The position numbers were made by a program, and so were the translations under genes. Under the pieces are notes generated by a model. It did not search any database and was not told the DNA's origin. It saw only the letters and a program-made list of their open reading frames with translations. A DNA stretch of 38,133 bases from a virus, in IMG/VR virus record IMGVR_UViG_3300027747_002046, positions 1-38,133 of that record, one strand, 5' to 3'. Numbering within the stretch: the stretch's first letter is position 1; each line of letters starts with the position of its first letter. Below, piece after piece: positions 7,135-15,500 of this stretch.

Positions 7135-8994
7135 ATGGATATTTCACAAAGAATATTAAGCGACATTACGGTGTATATGAAATACGCAAAATTTGTCCCT
7201 GACTTAAACAGAAGAGAAACTTGGGAAGAGTTGGTGACAAGAAACAAAGAAATGCACCAAAAAAAATACCCCCAAATCAAAGAAGAGATTGAGGAAGTAT
7301 ATCAAATGGTATATGACAAAAAAATTCTTCCATCTATGAGATCTTTACAATTTGGTGGAAAACCAATTGAGATTTCACCAAACAGAGTTTACAATTGTGC
7401 TTATTTACCAATTGATCATGCTGATGCTTTTTCAGAAACAATGTTTTTGCTTTTAGGTGGAACAGGAGTTGGTTTTTCGGTTCAAAAACATCACGTTGAT
7501 AAACTACCCGAAATTAAAAGACCAAACCCAAATAGAACAAGAAGATATTTGATTGGAGATTCTATCGAAGGATGGGCTGACGCAATTAAAGTATTAATTG
7601 AATCTTATTTAGGATTAAAATCATCAACACCAATTTTTGATTTTTCTGACATCAGACAAAAAGGAGCATTGTTGGTAACATCAGGGGGAAAGGCACCTGG
7701 ACCACAACCACTTAAAGATTGTATTCATAATATCACAAAAGTATTTGAATCAAAACAAGATAGTGAAAAATTAACACCAATCGAAACTCACGATATTGTA
7801 TGTCATATTGCTGACGCAGTTTTAGCTGGAGGTATTAGAAGAGCAGCACTTATCAGTTTGTTTTCTGCTGATGATGAAGAAATGATTTCTTGTAAATCAG
7901 GAAATTGGTGGGAACAAAACCCACAAAGAGGAAGAGCAAACAATTCAGCAGTTTTACTTCGTCACAAAATAACCAAAGAATATTTTATGGATTTGTGGAA
8001 AAGAATTGAATTATCAGGAGCAGGTGAACCAGGAATTTATTTATCAAATGATAAAGATTGGGGAACAAACCCTTGTTGTGAAATCGGTCTTCGTCCTTAC
8101 CAATTTTGTAATTTATGTGAAGTAAACGCATCTGATATTGAATCACAGGAAGACTTTGAAAAAAGAGTAAAAGGGGCGGCGTTCATTGGAACATTACAAG
8201 CAGGATATACAGACTTCCATTATCTTCGTGATGTATGGAAAAGAACCACAGAAAAAGATGCTCTTATTGGTGTTGGAATGACTGGTATTGGATCAGGAGT
8301 TGTTTTAGGTTATGATATGGAAGCGGCCGCACAGGCAGTTAAAGATGAAAACGAAAGAGTCGCTGAACTTATTGGAATTAATAAGGCTGCAAGAACAACC
8401 ACAGTTAAACCATCAGGAACATCATCTTTGGTATTGGGAACTTCATCAGGAATTCACGCTTGGCATAATGACTATTATTTAAGAAGAATCCGTGTTGGAA
8501 AAAATGAAGCAATTTATTCTTATCTTGCAATTAATCACCCCGAACTTGTTGAAGATGAATACTTCCGTCCACACGACACTGCGGTAATTACAATTCCACA
8601 GATGGCACCTGAAGGATCAATTTTACGATATGAGTCCGTATTTGAGATGTTAGAAAGAGTTAAAAAAGTTTCAAAAGAGTGGATTAAAACAGGGCATAGA
8701 TCAGGACAAAATAGTCATAACGTATCTGCAACAGTTTCAATCAAAGAAAATGAGTGGGAATTAGTTGGAGAATGGATGTGGAAATCAAGAAAATTTTACA
8801 ACGGCTTATCAGTATTACCTTATTCAAACCATACTTATACCCAGGCACCTTTTGAAGATTGTAACAAAGAAGATTTTGAAAGATTGTTAAAATCACTAAA
8901 AAATGTTGATTTAACAAAAGTAATTGAATTACAAGACAATACAAATCTTAGTGGTGAAGCGGCTTGTGCTGGTGGAGCCTGTGAAATAGTATAG
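7135..8994 (+). CDS. nrdJ: Class II (adenosylcobalamin-dependent) ribonucleotide reductase
   Basis: Reduces ribonucleotides to deoxyribonucleotides for phage DNA synthesis. The layout fits the monomeric RTPR-type class II family, which uses vitamin B12 and needs no separate radical subunit; no nrdB-like or nrdG-like gene is seen. Visible residues: first redox Cys in YNCAYLP (Cys88); the finger-loop motif N-P-C-C-E (Asn312, Cys314, Glu316) with the thiyl radical Cys; a CNLCEVN partner-cysteine region just after; the PSGTSS loop (about 427-432); and the C-terminal shuttle pair CAGGAC (Cys611, Cys616), re-reduced by thioredoxin-type proteins. At 619 residues it is shorter than Lactobacillus RTPR (739), and no N-terminal ATP-cone is obvious. 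The next gene starts two bases after its stop, so the DUF5522-type protein is probably co-translated. Confidence 0.88.
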   Translation: MDISQRILSDITVYMKYAKFVPDLNRRETWEELVTRNKEMHQKKYPQIKEEIEEVYQMVYDKKILPSMRSLQFGGKPIEISPNRVYNCAYLPIDHADAFSETMFLLLGGTGVGFSVQKHHVDKLPEIKRPNPNRTRRYLIGDSIEGWADAIKVLIESYLGLKSSTPIFDFSDIRQKGALLVTSGGKAPGPQPLKDCIHNITKVFESKQDSEKLTPIETHDIVCHIADAVLAGGIRRAALISLFSADDEEMISCKSGNWWEQNPQRGRANNSAVLLRHKITKEYFMDLWKRIELSGAGEPGIYLSNDKDWGTNPCCEIGLRPYQFCNLCEVNASDIESQEDFEKRVKGAAFIGTLQAGYTDFHYLRDVWKRTTEKDALIGVGMTGIGSGVVLGYDMEAAAQAVKDENERVAELIGINKAARTTTVKPSGTSSLVLGTSSGIHAWHNDYYLRRIRVGKNEAIYSYLAINHPELVEDEYFRPHDTAVITIPQMAPEGSILRYESVFEMLERVKKVSKEWIKTGHRSGQNSHNVSATVSIKENEWELVGEWMWKSRKFYNGLSVLPYSNHTYTQAPFEDCNKEDFERLLKSLKNVDLTKVIELQDNTNLSGEAACAGGACEIV

Positions 8995-8996
8995 TT

Positions 8997-9224
8997 ATGA
9001 CTGTAAATGCATCAAACGATTGGATACAACAATTATATGTTCAGGAGACATCAAAAAAATCTCCTGAACCTGATTTTTATGAAAATGAAAACGGAAAAAT
9101 TGTTATGACCAAATCTTACCATATTAAGAGGGGTTCTTGTTGTGGATCAAAATGTTTAAATTGTCCCTACGAACCGAAATATGTCAAAGGAAATAAAATC
9201 GTAGAAAAATCACTAAGAAATTAG
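8997..9224 (+). CDS. DUF5522-type cysteine-cluster protein
   Basis: A 75-residue protein with the motif KRGSCCGSKCLNCPY (residues 44-58). This closely follows the 'RGYCCGNGCRHCPY' signature that I know from the DUF5522 family, common in Bacteroidetes and fused to oxidoreductase-like proteins in some eukaryotes. Cys48, Cys49, Cys53 and Cys56 could bind metal or an Fe-S cluster or take part in thiol exchange; the molecular function of the family is not known to me. The N-terminal 40 residues are polar. It starts two bases after the ribonucleotide reductase stop and its own stop lies inside the terminator stem, so the two genes form one transcription unit. A link to reductase re-reduction is inference. 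Such a gene in a phage suggests acquisition from a Bacteroidetes host. Confidence 0.72.
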   Translation: MTVNASNDWIQQLYVQETSKKSPEPDFYENENGKIVMTKSYHIKRGSCCGSKCLNCPYEPKYVKGNKIVEKSLRN

Positions 9225-9235
9225 TGATTTTTTTT
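9207..9235 (+). terminator. Rho-independent terminator overlapping the end of gene 8997
   Basis: A perfect 10-bp stem AAATCACTAA / TTAGTGATTT (9207-9216 and 9221-9230) is closed by a GAAA tetraloop and followed by T's. The TAG stop (9222-9224) is inside the 3' stem arm, so gene end and terminator are fused. It cuts the reductase/DUF5522 unit from the flavoprotein gene. Confidence 0.88.
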
Positions 9236-9247
9236 ATATATCTAAAC

Positions 9248-9254
9248 TATTTAT
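9248..9254 (+). promoter_or_regulatory. TATTTAT element upstream of the flavoprotein gene
   Basis: CTATTTATTTG lies directly before the ATG at 9259, with only 4 nt between TATTTAT and the start codon. If it is a -10 type promoter, the transcript would be essentially leaderless. The short gap is the main argument against a simple promoter. Confidence 0.28.
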
Positions 9255-9258
9255 TTGT

Positions 9259-10026
9259 ATGTCGAATATTATTTCAGAAGAAATTCAAAAGATTAGAAAA
9301 ATGATGCTCTTGGAAGAACTAGTCCAAGAAGACGGAGCCAAGAAATTAAAACAAACTTTAGATATTCTACAAAAAAAAGATAAAGTTTTACTTTTGAGTT
9401 GTTCAAACAGATTTAACTGGGACCCTAAAAACATAGACGTTCCAAAATCAAAGATACTTGCAATGTATTTGAATGAGGAACTTGGAAAAAAATCTGTATT
9501 TATGGATGTGTCAGAACTTAAAATATTTCCTTGTGAGGGTAATGTTTCAAGGGAAGAAGGGAATAGTTGTGGTGTATTAAAATCATTATTAAAAGATAAT
9601 AAAAAAAATCCTTCAGGTCATCATAGGTGTTGGGCAAGTTTAAATAATAAAACTGATGAATTATGGAAGATCAGTAAAGAATTATTTGAATCAGACGCTG
9701 TGGTATTCTTTAGTTCAGTAAGGTGGGGACAAGCCAATATGTTTTATCAAAATCTAATAGAAAGATTAAATTGGATTGAAAACATGCATACCACTTTAGG
9801 TGAAAAAAATATTGTTAAAGATATTGAAACAGGTTTTATTTGTGTTGGTCAAAATTGGAATGGTGAAAATGTCACAGAAACCCAAATGGAGGTTCATAAA
9901 TTCTATGGATTCAAACCCAATAAAAAACTATATTGGAATTGGCAATATACAACCGATGCGTATGACGAAAGTAAATCTTCTTACAAAAAATCCCACAAAA
10001 AATTCATTGATGATATGGGTTTATAA
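9259..10026 (+). CDS. Flavodoxin-fold NAD(P)H:FMN reductase-like protein with N-terminal extension
   Basis: Resembles the NADPH-dependent FMN reductase / flavodoxin-like superfamily. Strand one and the FMN phosphate loop are seen in VLLLSCSNRFNW (43-54, with SCSNR at 47-51). A SDAVVFFSSVRWGQANMF segment (about 149-166) looks like the second flavin-contact loop, 'S-x-V-R-W-G', and a GFICVGQNWNG strand/loop (about 193-203) follows. About 35 N-terminal residues precede the fold. They contain EEIQKIRKMMLLEE (7-20), like the N-terminus of the protein at 1435, and include L-L-E (17-19), a possible prohead-protease site. No Fe-S-type C-x2-C-x2-C cluster is evident, though Cys occurs in FPCEGNVS. It is transcribed apart from the reductase unit (terminator between). 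Electron partner and substrate cannot be told from sequence. Confidence 0.68.
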   Translation: MSNIISEEIQKIRKMMLLEELVQEDGAKKLKQTLDILQKKDKVLLLSCSNRFNWDPKNIDVPKSKILAMYLNEELGKKSVFMDVSELKIFPCEGNVSREEGNSCGVLKSLLKDNKKNPSGHHRCWASLNNKTDELWKISKELFESDAVVFFSSVRWGQANMFYQNLIERLNWIENMHTTLGEKNIVKDIETGFICVGQNWNGENVTETQMEVHKFYGFKPNKKLYWNWQYTTDAYDESKSSYKKSHKKFIDDMGL

Positions 10027-10036
10027 AATCGGTTAT

Positions 10037-10044
10037 TATAAATA
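10037..10044 (+). promoter_or_regulatory. TATAAATA, exact T4-type late promoter octamer
   Basis: TATAAATA, identical to the T4 late promoter core, reads on the plus strand in the 134-nt gap between the flavoprotein gene and the gp25 gene. It could drive the tail operon with a leader of about 110 nt. In such A/T-rich DNA a chance match is possible. Confidence 0.28.
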
Positions 10045-10065
10045 TAAATCATCGTCATAGGACAA

Positions 10066-10109
10066 AAAAAATATCCGATGTGTTTTTTCAAGATAGGTCG
10101 GGATTTTTT
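10066..10109 (+). terminator. Weak hairpin/terminator candidate before gp25
   Basis: ATCCGA near 10073-10078 can pair with TCGGGAT at 10098-10104 (one bulge). Flanking A and T runs can also pair, and the hairpin ends in T's. The loop is about 19 nt. It would close the flavoprotein transcription unit, but the stem is imperfect. Confidence 0.3.
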
Positions 10110-10146
10110 ATTTAATGTAATTTTTACTTAAAAAAAACCTAACCTA

Positions 10147-10153
10147 TATTTAT
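10147..10153 (+). promoter_or_regulatory. TATTTAT element upstream of gp25
   Basis: TATATTTATATG lies 7 nt before the gp25 ATG at 10161. It is in gene orientation and at the head of the baseplate operon. Confidence 0.32.
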
Positions 10154-10160
10154 ATGTGAT

Positions 10161-10619
10161 ATGGCAAATGGTATTACTTATGGAATTTCTTTCCCTTTTG
10201 TTGACTCTTTCACAGGACGATATTTGGACGTAACAAATTCAACTGAAGGTGAAATAAGGGCTAATTTGGTTCATTTATTACTAACAAGAAAAGGATCGAG
10301 ATATTTTTTACCTGATTTTGGAACAAGACTTTATGAGTTTATATTTGAACCATTAGACGGACCAACTTTTTCTGATATTGAAGCCGAGATAAGAAGTACG
10401 ATTGGAACTTATATGCCAAATTTGCAAGTAACCAATATAAGTGTTGAACCGGCATCTGCGGGTTTAGAAGATAAAGGTTATACCGTGAATAGAGATGGAG
10501 AAAGGGAGTTTAAAGTTACAAATATCGCAACTTTAGAACACACCGCAAAAATTAAAATAGATTATCGTATAACAGATTCGGCTTTTGAATCTCAAGATTT
10601 TATCATTATCAATATTTAA
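10161..10619 (+). CDS. gp25: gp25-like baseplate wedge protein
   Basis: Baseplate wedge protein of the gp25/GpW lysozyme-like family. In T4 it joins the gp6 ring and starts sheath assembly. It has 152 residues (T4: 132). Characteristic features are an N-terminal ISFPFVDSFTGRYLDVT, then the conserved helix and turn EIRANLVHLLLTRKGSRYFLPDFGTRLYEFIFEP, written here only to locate residues about 27-60 (the R-K-G-S-R and P-x-F-G-T-R-L motif). After this comes a second helix DIEAEIRSTIGTYMP (about 73-88) and beta strands. It is encoded six bases before the gp6-like gene, the T4-typical order, which confirms the assignment. Confidence 0.92.
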   Translation: MANGITYGISFPFVDSFTGRYLDVTNSTEGEIRANLVHLLLTRKGSRYFLPDFGTRLYEFIFEPLDGPTFSDIEAEIRSTIGTYMPNLQVTNISVEPASAGLEDKGYTVNRDGEREFKVTNIATLEHTAKIKIDYRITDSAFESQDFIIINI

Positions 10620-10625
10620 TATTAT

Positions 10626-12467
10626 ATGGCTGAGAAAAAAATTTCCTATACCGTAAGGGACTTTCAAGGAGTTAGAACTGAATTAATTAATTTTACAAGA
10701 ACTTATTATCCTGATTTGGTTCAAAACTTTAATGATGCAGGTATTTTTTCTGTGATGTTAGATTTGAATGCTGCGGTTACGGATAACTTGAATTATCAAA
10801 TTGATAGAAGTATTCAAGAAACCGTATTACAATTTGCACAACAAAAAAATTCGGTATATAATATTGCAAGAACTTATGGATTAAAAGTTCCTGGACAAAG
10901 ACCATCGGTTGCTTTAATTGATTTTTCAATTACGGTTCCGGCTTTTGGAGATAGAGAAGATTTGAGATATTGTGGTGTTTTACGAAGAGGATCACAAGTT
11001 AATGGTGGAGGACAACCATTTGAAACGGTATATGATATTGACTTCGCGTCACCAATCAATGCTGAAGGGTCACCAAATAGAGTTAAAATACCTAACTTTG
11101 ATTCAAGTGGAAAACTATTAAATTATACAATTGTCAAAAGAGAAGTTGTTGTTAACGGTATTACAAAAGTATATAAAAGGGTAATAACACCAAATGATTC
11201 GAAACCTTATTTAGAATTATTTTTACCTGAAAAAAATGTATTAGGAATTACTAGTGTTTTATTGAAACCTGGAACTCAATATTCAACAATACCAAATCCA
11301 CAAGACTTTTTAACTTTGGGACAAGAAAGATGGTATGAGGTTGACGCATTAGTTCAAGATAGAGTTTTTATTGAAGATCCAACGAAAACTTCAGATCAAC
11401 CAGGTATAAAAGTAGGAAGATATATTACGACATCAAACAAATTTATTTCTGAATATACACCACAAGGATTTTGTAAAATGACGTTTGGTGGGGGAAATAT
11501 TTCTGCTGATGAACAATTAAGACAATTTGCAATTGATGGAAAAGGATTTGATTTGAGTAGGTATACAAACAATTATGCTTTGGGAGCGGCTCTTTCACCA
11601 AATACTACATTATTTGTTCAATATAGAATTGGTGGTGGTTTATCAAGTAATTTGGGTATTAATACAATAAATCAAATTGGTACGGTTTCATTTGCAGTAA
11701 ATGGACCTTCACAAAGTGTTAATAATAGTGTTATTAATAGTTTACAATGTAATAACGTAACTGCAGCAATTGGAGGAGCAAATCCACCAACAACTGAAGA
11801 TGTTAGAAATTTGGTGTCTTTTAACTTTGCAGCTCAAAACAGAGCGGTAACCGTAAATGATTATAATTCACTTATTAGAACTATGCCATCTCAATTTGGG
11901 GCACCAGCAAAAGTTGCTATCACGGAAGAAAACAACAAAATAAGAATTAAAATGTTGTCTTATGACGCTAATGGAACTTTAACAAATGTTGTATCAAACA
12001 CCTTAAAACAAAATGTTGCAAATTATTTATCAAACTACAGAATGATAAATGATTATATATCTATTGAGGCCGCTGATACAATAGACTTGGCTGTCACAGT
12101 TGACGTAGTTTTAGATAATAGTCAAAATCAGGGAGCAATCATTTCAAAAACAATTCAAATTATTACGGACTTCTTTAATCCGTTAGTTAGAAATCTTGGT
12201 CAAAATGTTAATATCTCTGAATTGAGAAGATTAATTCAATCAGAAAATGGAATTGTAAGTATTACAGATGTTTTATTCTTTAATCAAGTTGGAGGTCAAT
12301 ATTCGTCAAGTCAAACTTCTATGCCGTATGCAGATCCTGTTACAAGACAAATTCAACCAACGGCAGATACTTTATTCGCAACACCAACACAAACTTATCA
12401 GATTAGATATCCAAACAAGGATATTAATGTTAGAGTTTTGAACCTGAAATCAGTAAACTTCTCTTAG
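10626..12467 (+). CDS. gp6: gp6-like baseplate wedge protein (baseplate J family)
   Basis: Baseplate wedge component of the gp6 / baseplate-J type; in T4, gp6 dimers form the inner baseplate ring around the hub. It has 613 residues (T4: about 660). The N-terminus YTVRDFQGVRTELINFTR (about 8-25), followed by a helix with DLNAAVTDNLNYQIDR (about 54-69), is the conserved start of gp6-like proteins. The region around FAAQNRAVTVNDYNSLIR (about 401-418) and the later strand-helix pattern with SELRRLIQSENGIVSI (about 535-550) match the C-terminal baseplate J domain. It lies six bases after gp25. No membrane segment or signal peptide is seen. Confidence 0.92.
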   Translation: MAEKKISYTVRDFQGVRTELINFTRTYYPDLVQNFNDAGIFSVMLDLNAAVTDNLNYQIDRSIQETVLQFAQQKNSVYNIARTYGLKVPGQRPSVALIDFSITVPAFGDREDLRYCGVLRRGSQVNGGGQPFETVYDIDFASPINAEGSPNRVKIPNFDSSGKLLNYTIVKREVVVNGITKVYKRVITPNDSKPYLELFLPEKNVLGITSVLLKPGTQYSTIPNPQDFLTLGQERWYEVDALVQDRVFIEDPTKTSDQPGIKVGRYITTSNKFISEYTPQGFCKMTFGGGNISADEQLRQFAIDGKGFDLSRYTNNYALGAALSPNTTLFVQYRIGGGLSSNLGINTINQIGTVSFAVNGPSQSVNNSVINSLQCNNVTAAIGGANPPTTEDVRNLVSFNFAAQNRAVTVNDYNSLIRTMPSQFGAPAKVAITEENNKIRIKMLSYDANGTLTNVVSNTLKQNVANYLSNYRMINDYISIEAADTIDLAVTVDVVLDNSQNQGAIISKTIQIITDFFNPLVRNLGQNVNISELRRLIQSENGIVSITDVLFFNQVGGQYSSSQTSMPYADPVTRQIQPTADTLFATPTQTYQIRYPNKDINVRVLNLKSVNFS

Positions 12468-12518
12468 TAATTTATTTTTTTCAACTTATAACTATTTTTA
12501 TCAAAATAGCAAATAAAC

Positions 12519-12525
12519 TATTTAT
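12519..12525 (+). promoter_or_regulatory. TATTTAT element upstream of gene 12543
   Basis: CTATTTATG lies 17 nt before the ATG at 12543. It is followed by the perfect palindrome AAAAAACGTTTTTT (12527-12540) immediately before the start codon. A small A/T hairpin (CTATTTT / AAAATAG, 12492-12509) lies just upstream. Confidence 0.32.
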
Positions 12526-12542
12526 GAAAAAACGTTTTTTTA

Positions 12543-15500
12543 ATGGGTAAGTCGTATAGAATAAGAACTGAAGTTGGTGTAGACAAATACATAAATGTAA
12601 ATTTAGAACAAGATTGGGAATCTTTAGAGATATTGTCTTTAAAGATTTTGGCAAACGATGTGTATACTCGTTTTTGTTCTGACTATGGTGTTGTCACGGG
12701 TAGAGTTTTTGTAAACGGAGGATTTGGATTACCAAACGCTAAAGTCTCTGTTTTTATTCCGTTGGATGCTGCTGACGAATTAAACCCCGTAATCTCAGAA
12801 TTATATCCATATAAAACAATAACTGAAACCAACGCGGATGGTTATAGATATAATCTATTACCTAAATTACCTTCATATAACGGACACGTCTCGACAGGAT
12901 CATTTCCGAATAAGGGAGATGTTTTAATGGACGGATCGTATATTGAGGTATACGACAAATATTATAGGTTCACCGTAACAACAAATGAAAGTGGTGATTT
13001 TATGTTTTTTGGTGTTCCAGTTGGAACTCAAACAATCGTAATGGATGTTGATTTATCTGACATTGGTTGTTTTTCATTATCACCACAAGATCTAATACAA
13101 CAAGGATTAGCAACCGAAACTCAAGTTAATGGGGCCAAATTTAAATCATCAACAAACCTAAGAGAGTTACCACAAATTAAAAATTTAGTTTTTGACGTTG
13201 ATGTTCGACCATTTTGGGGTGATGCAGAACTTTGTCAAGTTGGAATAACACGAGTTGATTTTGATTTAACAAAACAAGCAAATATCAACATACAACCTAC
13301 GGCGATTTTTATGGGGTCGATTATCTCGACAACTGATGACGACGCTTTAAAGGTAAGTTGTAAACCAAAAAATAACACGGGTAATTTATGTGAATTAGTT
13401 GCAGGACCTGGTGAAATTCAAGCAATTAGACAAACCATATTTTCGGATGATAATGGACTTCCGATCTTAGAAAGATACCAAATAGAACAAGAAGGAAAGG
13501 TTATTGATGCTGACGGAACTTATTTATTAAATGTACCAATGAACCTTGATTATGTTTTTACCAATGAGTTCGGACAACAAGTAATATCTAATGATCCAAA
13601 AAAAGGAATACCAACAAAAGGGAAATATAGATTTAGGTTTAAGTGGCAAAACGAACAAGGACTTCAAGGAAGTTTTCAAAGAGCAAATTTTTTAGTTCCA
13701 AATATTAAAGAATATGGTTGGAATAACACATATAATTCATCAAACGACCCATTCACCAATTTATCACCAGGAACTTATACATATCCATCAATACCTGCTG
13801 GATCAATTACGGGTTTAACAGCAACAAATAATTTTGGTGTTAATTTAGGTCTGTCACAACCTACAACAAATAATGTTAGTTCATATTCAATTTATCTTAA
13901 TGGTCAATTGTATATTGGAAGTTTAAATTCAATACCTTTTAATATTGGTGATACGATACAAATTGTTGCAACTCCTGTTGATTCATCTCAACCTCAATCA
14001 ATCGTATTTACATCATATCAAGAGGAGTTATTTAATTTGTTAAGATCATACGCTTTTAGTACAGATTGGGATGATTATGCTAATGTACAAGAAGCTCTTA
14101 ACTGTGAAGACACATTTTATGAATTTCATTATAATAAGGTATATACCACCGCCATGTTTTTGGACCGATATAAAAAAGGTATTGGTAGAGCAAAACATTT
14201 AGGTATTAAAGAAATTGATAATAGATCTTGTAAATCAACCGTCAACACATTTCCAGTAAACGACATTATTAGAAATTTTGACGCAATATTTTTTGTTTTT
14301 AATATTCTTATAAACATTCTAACATTTCCAATTTTAACTCTTTTATTTGTTGCTCATTTTATTTCATTTTTATGGCCAATATTAAAGTATGTTCTTATTA
14401 TATTGGGTATTGTGTTGACAATACAGGCGGCCACTGATCTCCAAAATGTTTTTGAAAACACTTCTGAAGTTATAGAGGCAACACTAAGTGCGATAAGTGT
14501 TAATTTAGGAGGTCCTGTTGTAGATACTGGTGCGTTAATAAAGTCCGTTAGGTTACTTATAAAACAATTTATACTAATTGCAAAGGCAGCTTTTTCAGTA
14601 GTATTAGCAGCTTCGTTTACTGCATTTGCAATATTTGCCGCAGCAAAAATAAAAGGATTTCCAAGAATTGGATTACCAATGATTTCATATCCTGATTGTA
14701 CAAGTTGTGATTGTGACTGTAAAAATGCAGACATGAGTGATGATTTTGACTCAAATTCTGTTTACAATGAAATTAATACCGCAGCACAATCATCAGGTGG
14801 GGGAACAAACAATACTGTGTTGTCAACACCAAAAACATTGATTGCTCCTGTGAATTCTTCCGCGGCATATGCATTAGATCATCCAAATTTAAAAAATGAT
14901 CCAAATAATAATGACCCTTTTCCTCCTTGTAAATCATTAACAACTTTGATTGGTAACGGTGATATTACTATTGACGTTGTTGTTAAGGCTTCTTTAGATT
15001 ATATAAGAATTGCTTCTGGATCTGACGTTATTAGTTCAACAGACCCAAATAGGTATTTACCAAATGAAGCTTATTTATTAAAAGCACCACAACCATTTTT
15101 ATTTACCGCAGATAAAAATCCAGGGGCGGACGATAGATCTTTTGCATATCCTACTTCTGTGACATTTTCACAAAAATTAAATGAATTTAACACTAGAGAC
15201 AAATACTTCAAAAGTAGTACAACTTCAGCATTTGGTAGTGGTGTAAATAGGATTAAAACAGTTGTGAATCCAACATCAGGATCAACACCATATGAAGATC
15301 AGGTTATAGTTGTATTAATGAATCCTGGATCTACAGAATCATTAGGTGTTGGAAACGTAGTTACATTCCAAGATCCAAATTATATGGATTCAGGATCTAC
15401 TCTAAGAATGGTAAATTTGACGGGAGCAACAACAAACCAATTTCAAAATAACTCAATAACAGGAACGACATTAACAGGTCAAACATCTATATCAATAAAT

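Noticed and set aside
14354-14734. 126-residue antisense frame under the membrane-like segment of the giant gene
   Set aside because: Mirror of hydrophobic codons in a well-supported gene; no own start context or neighbours.
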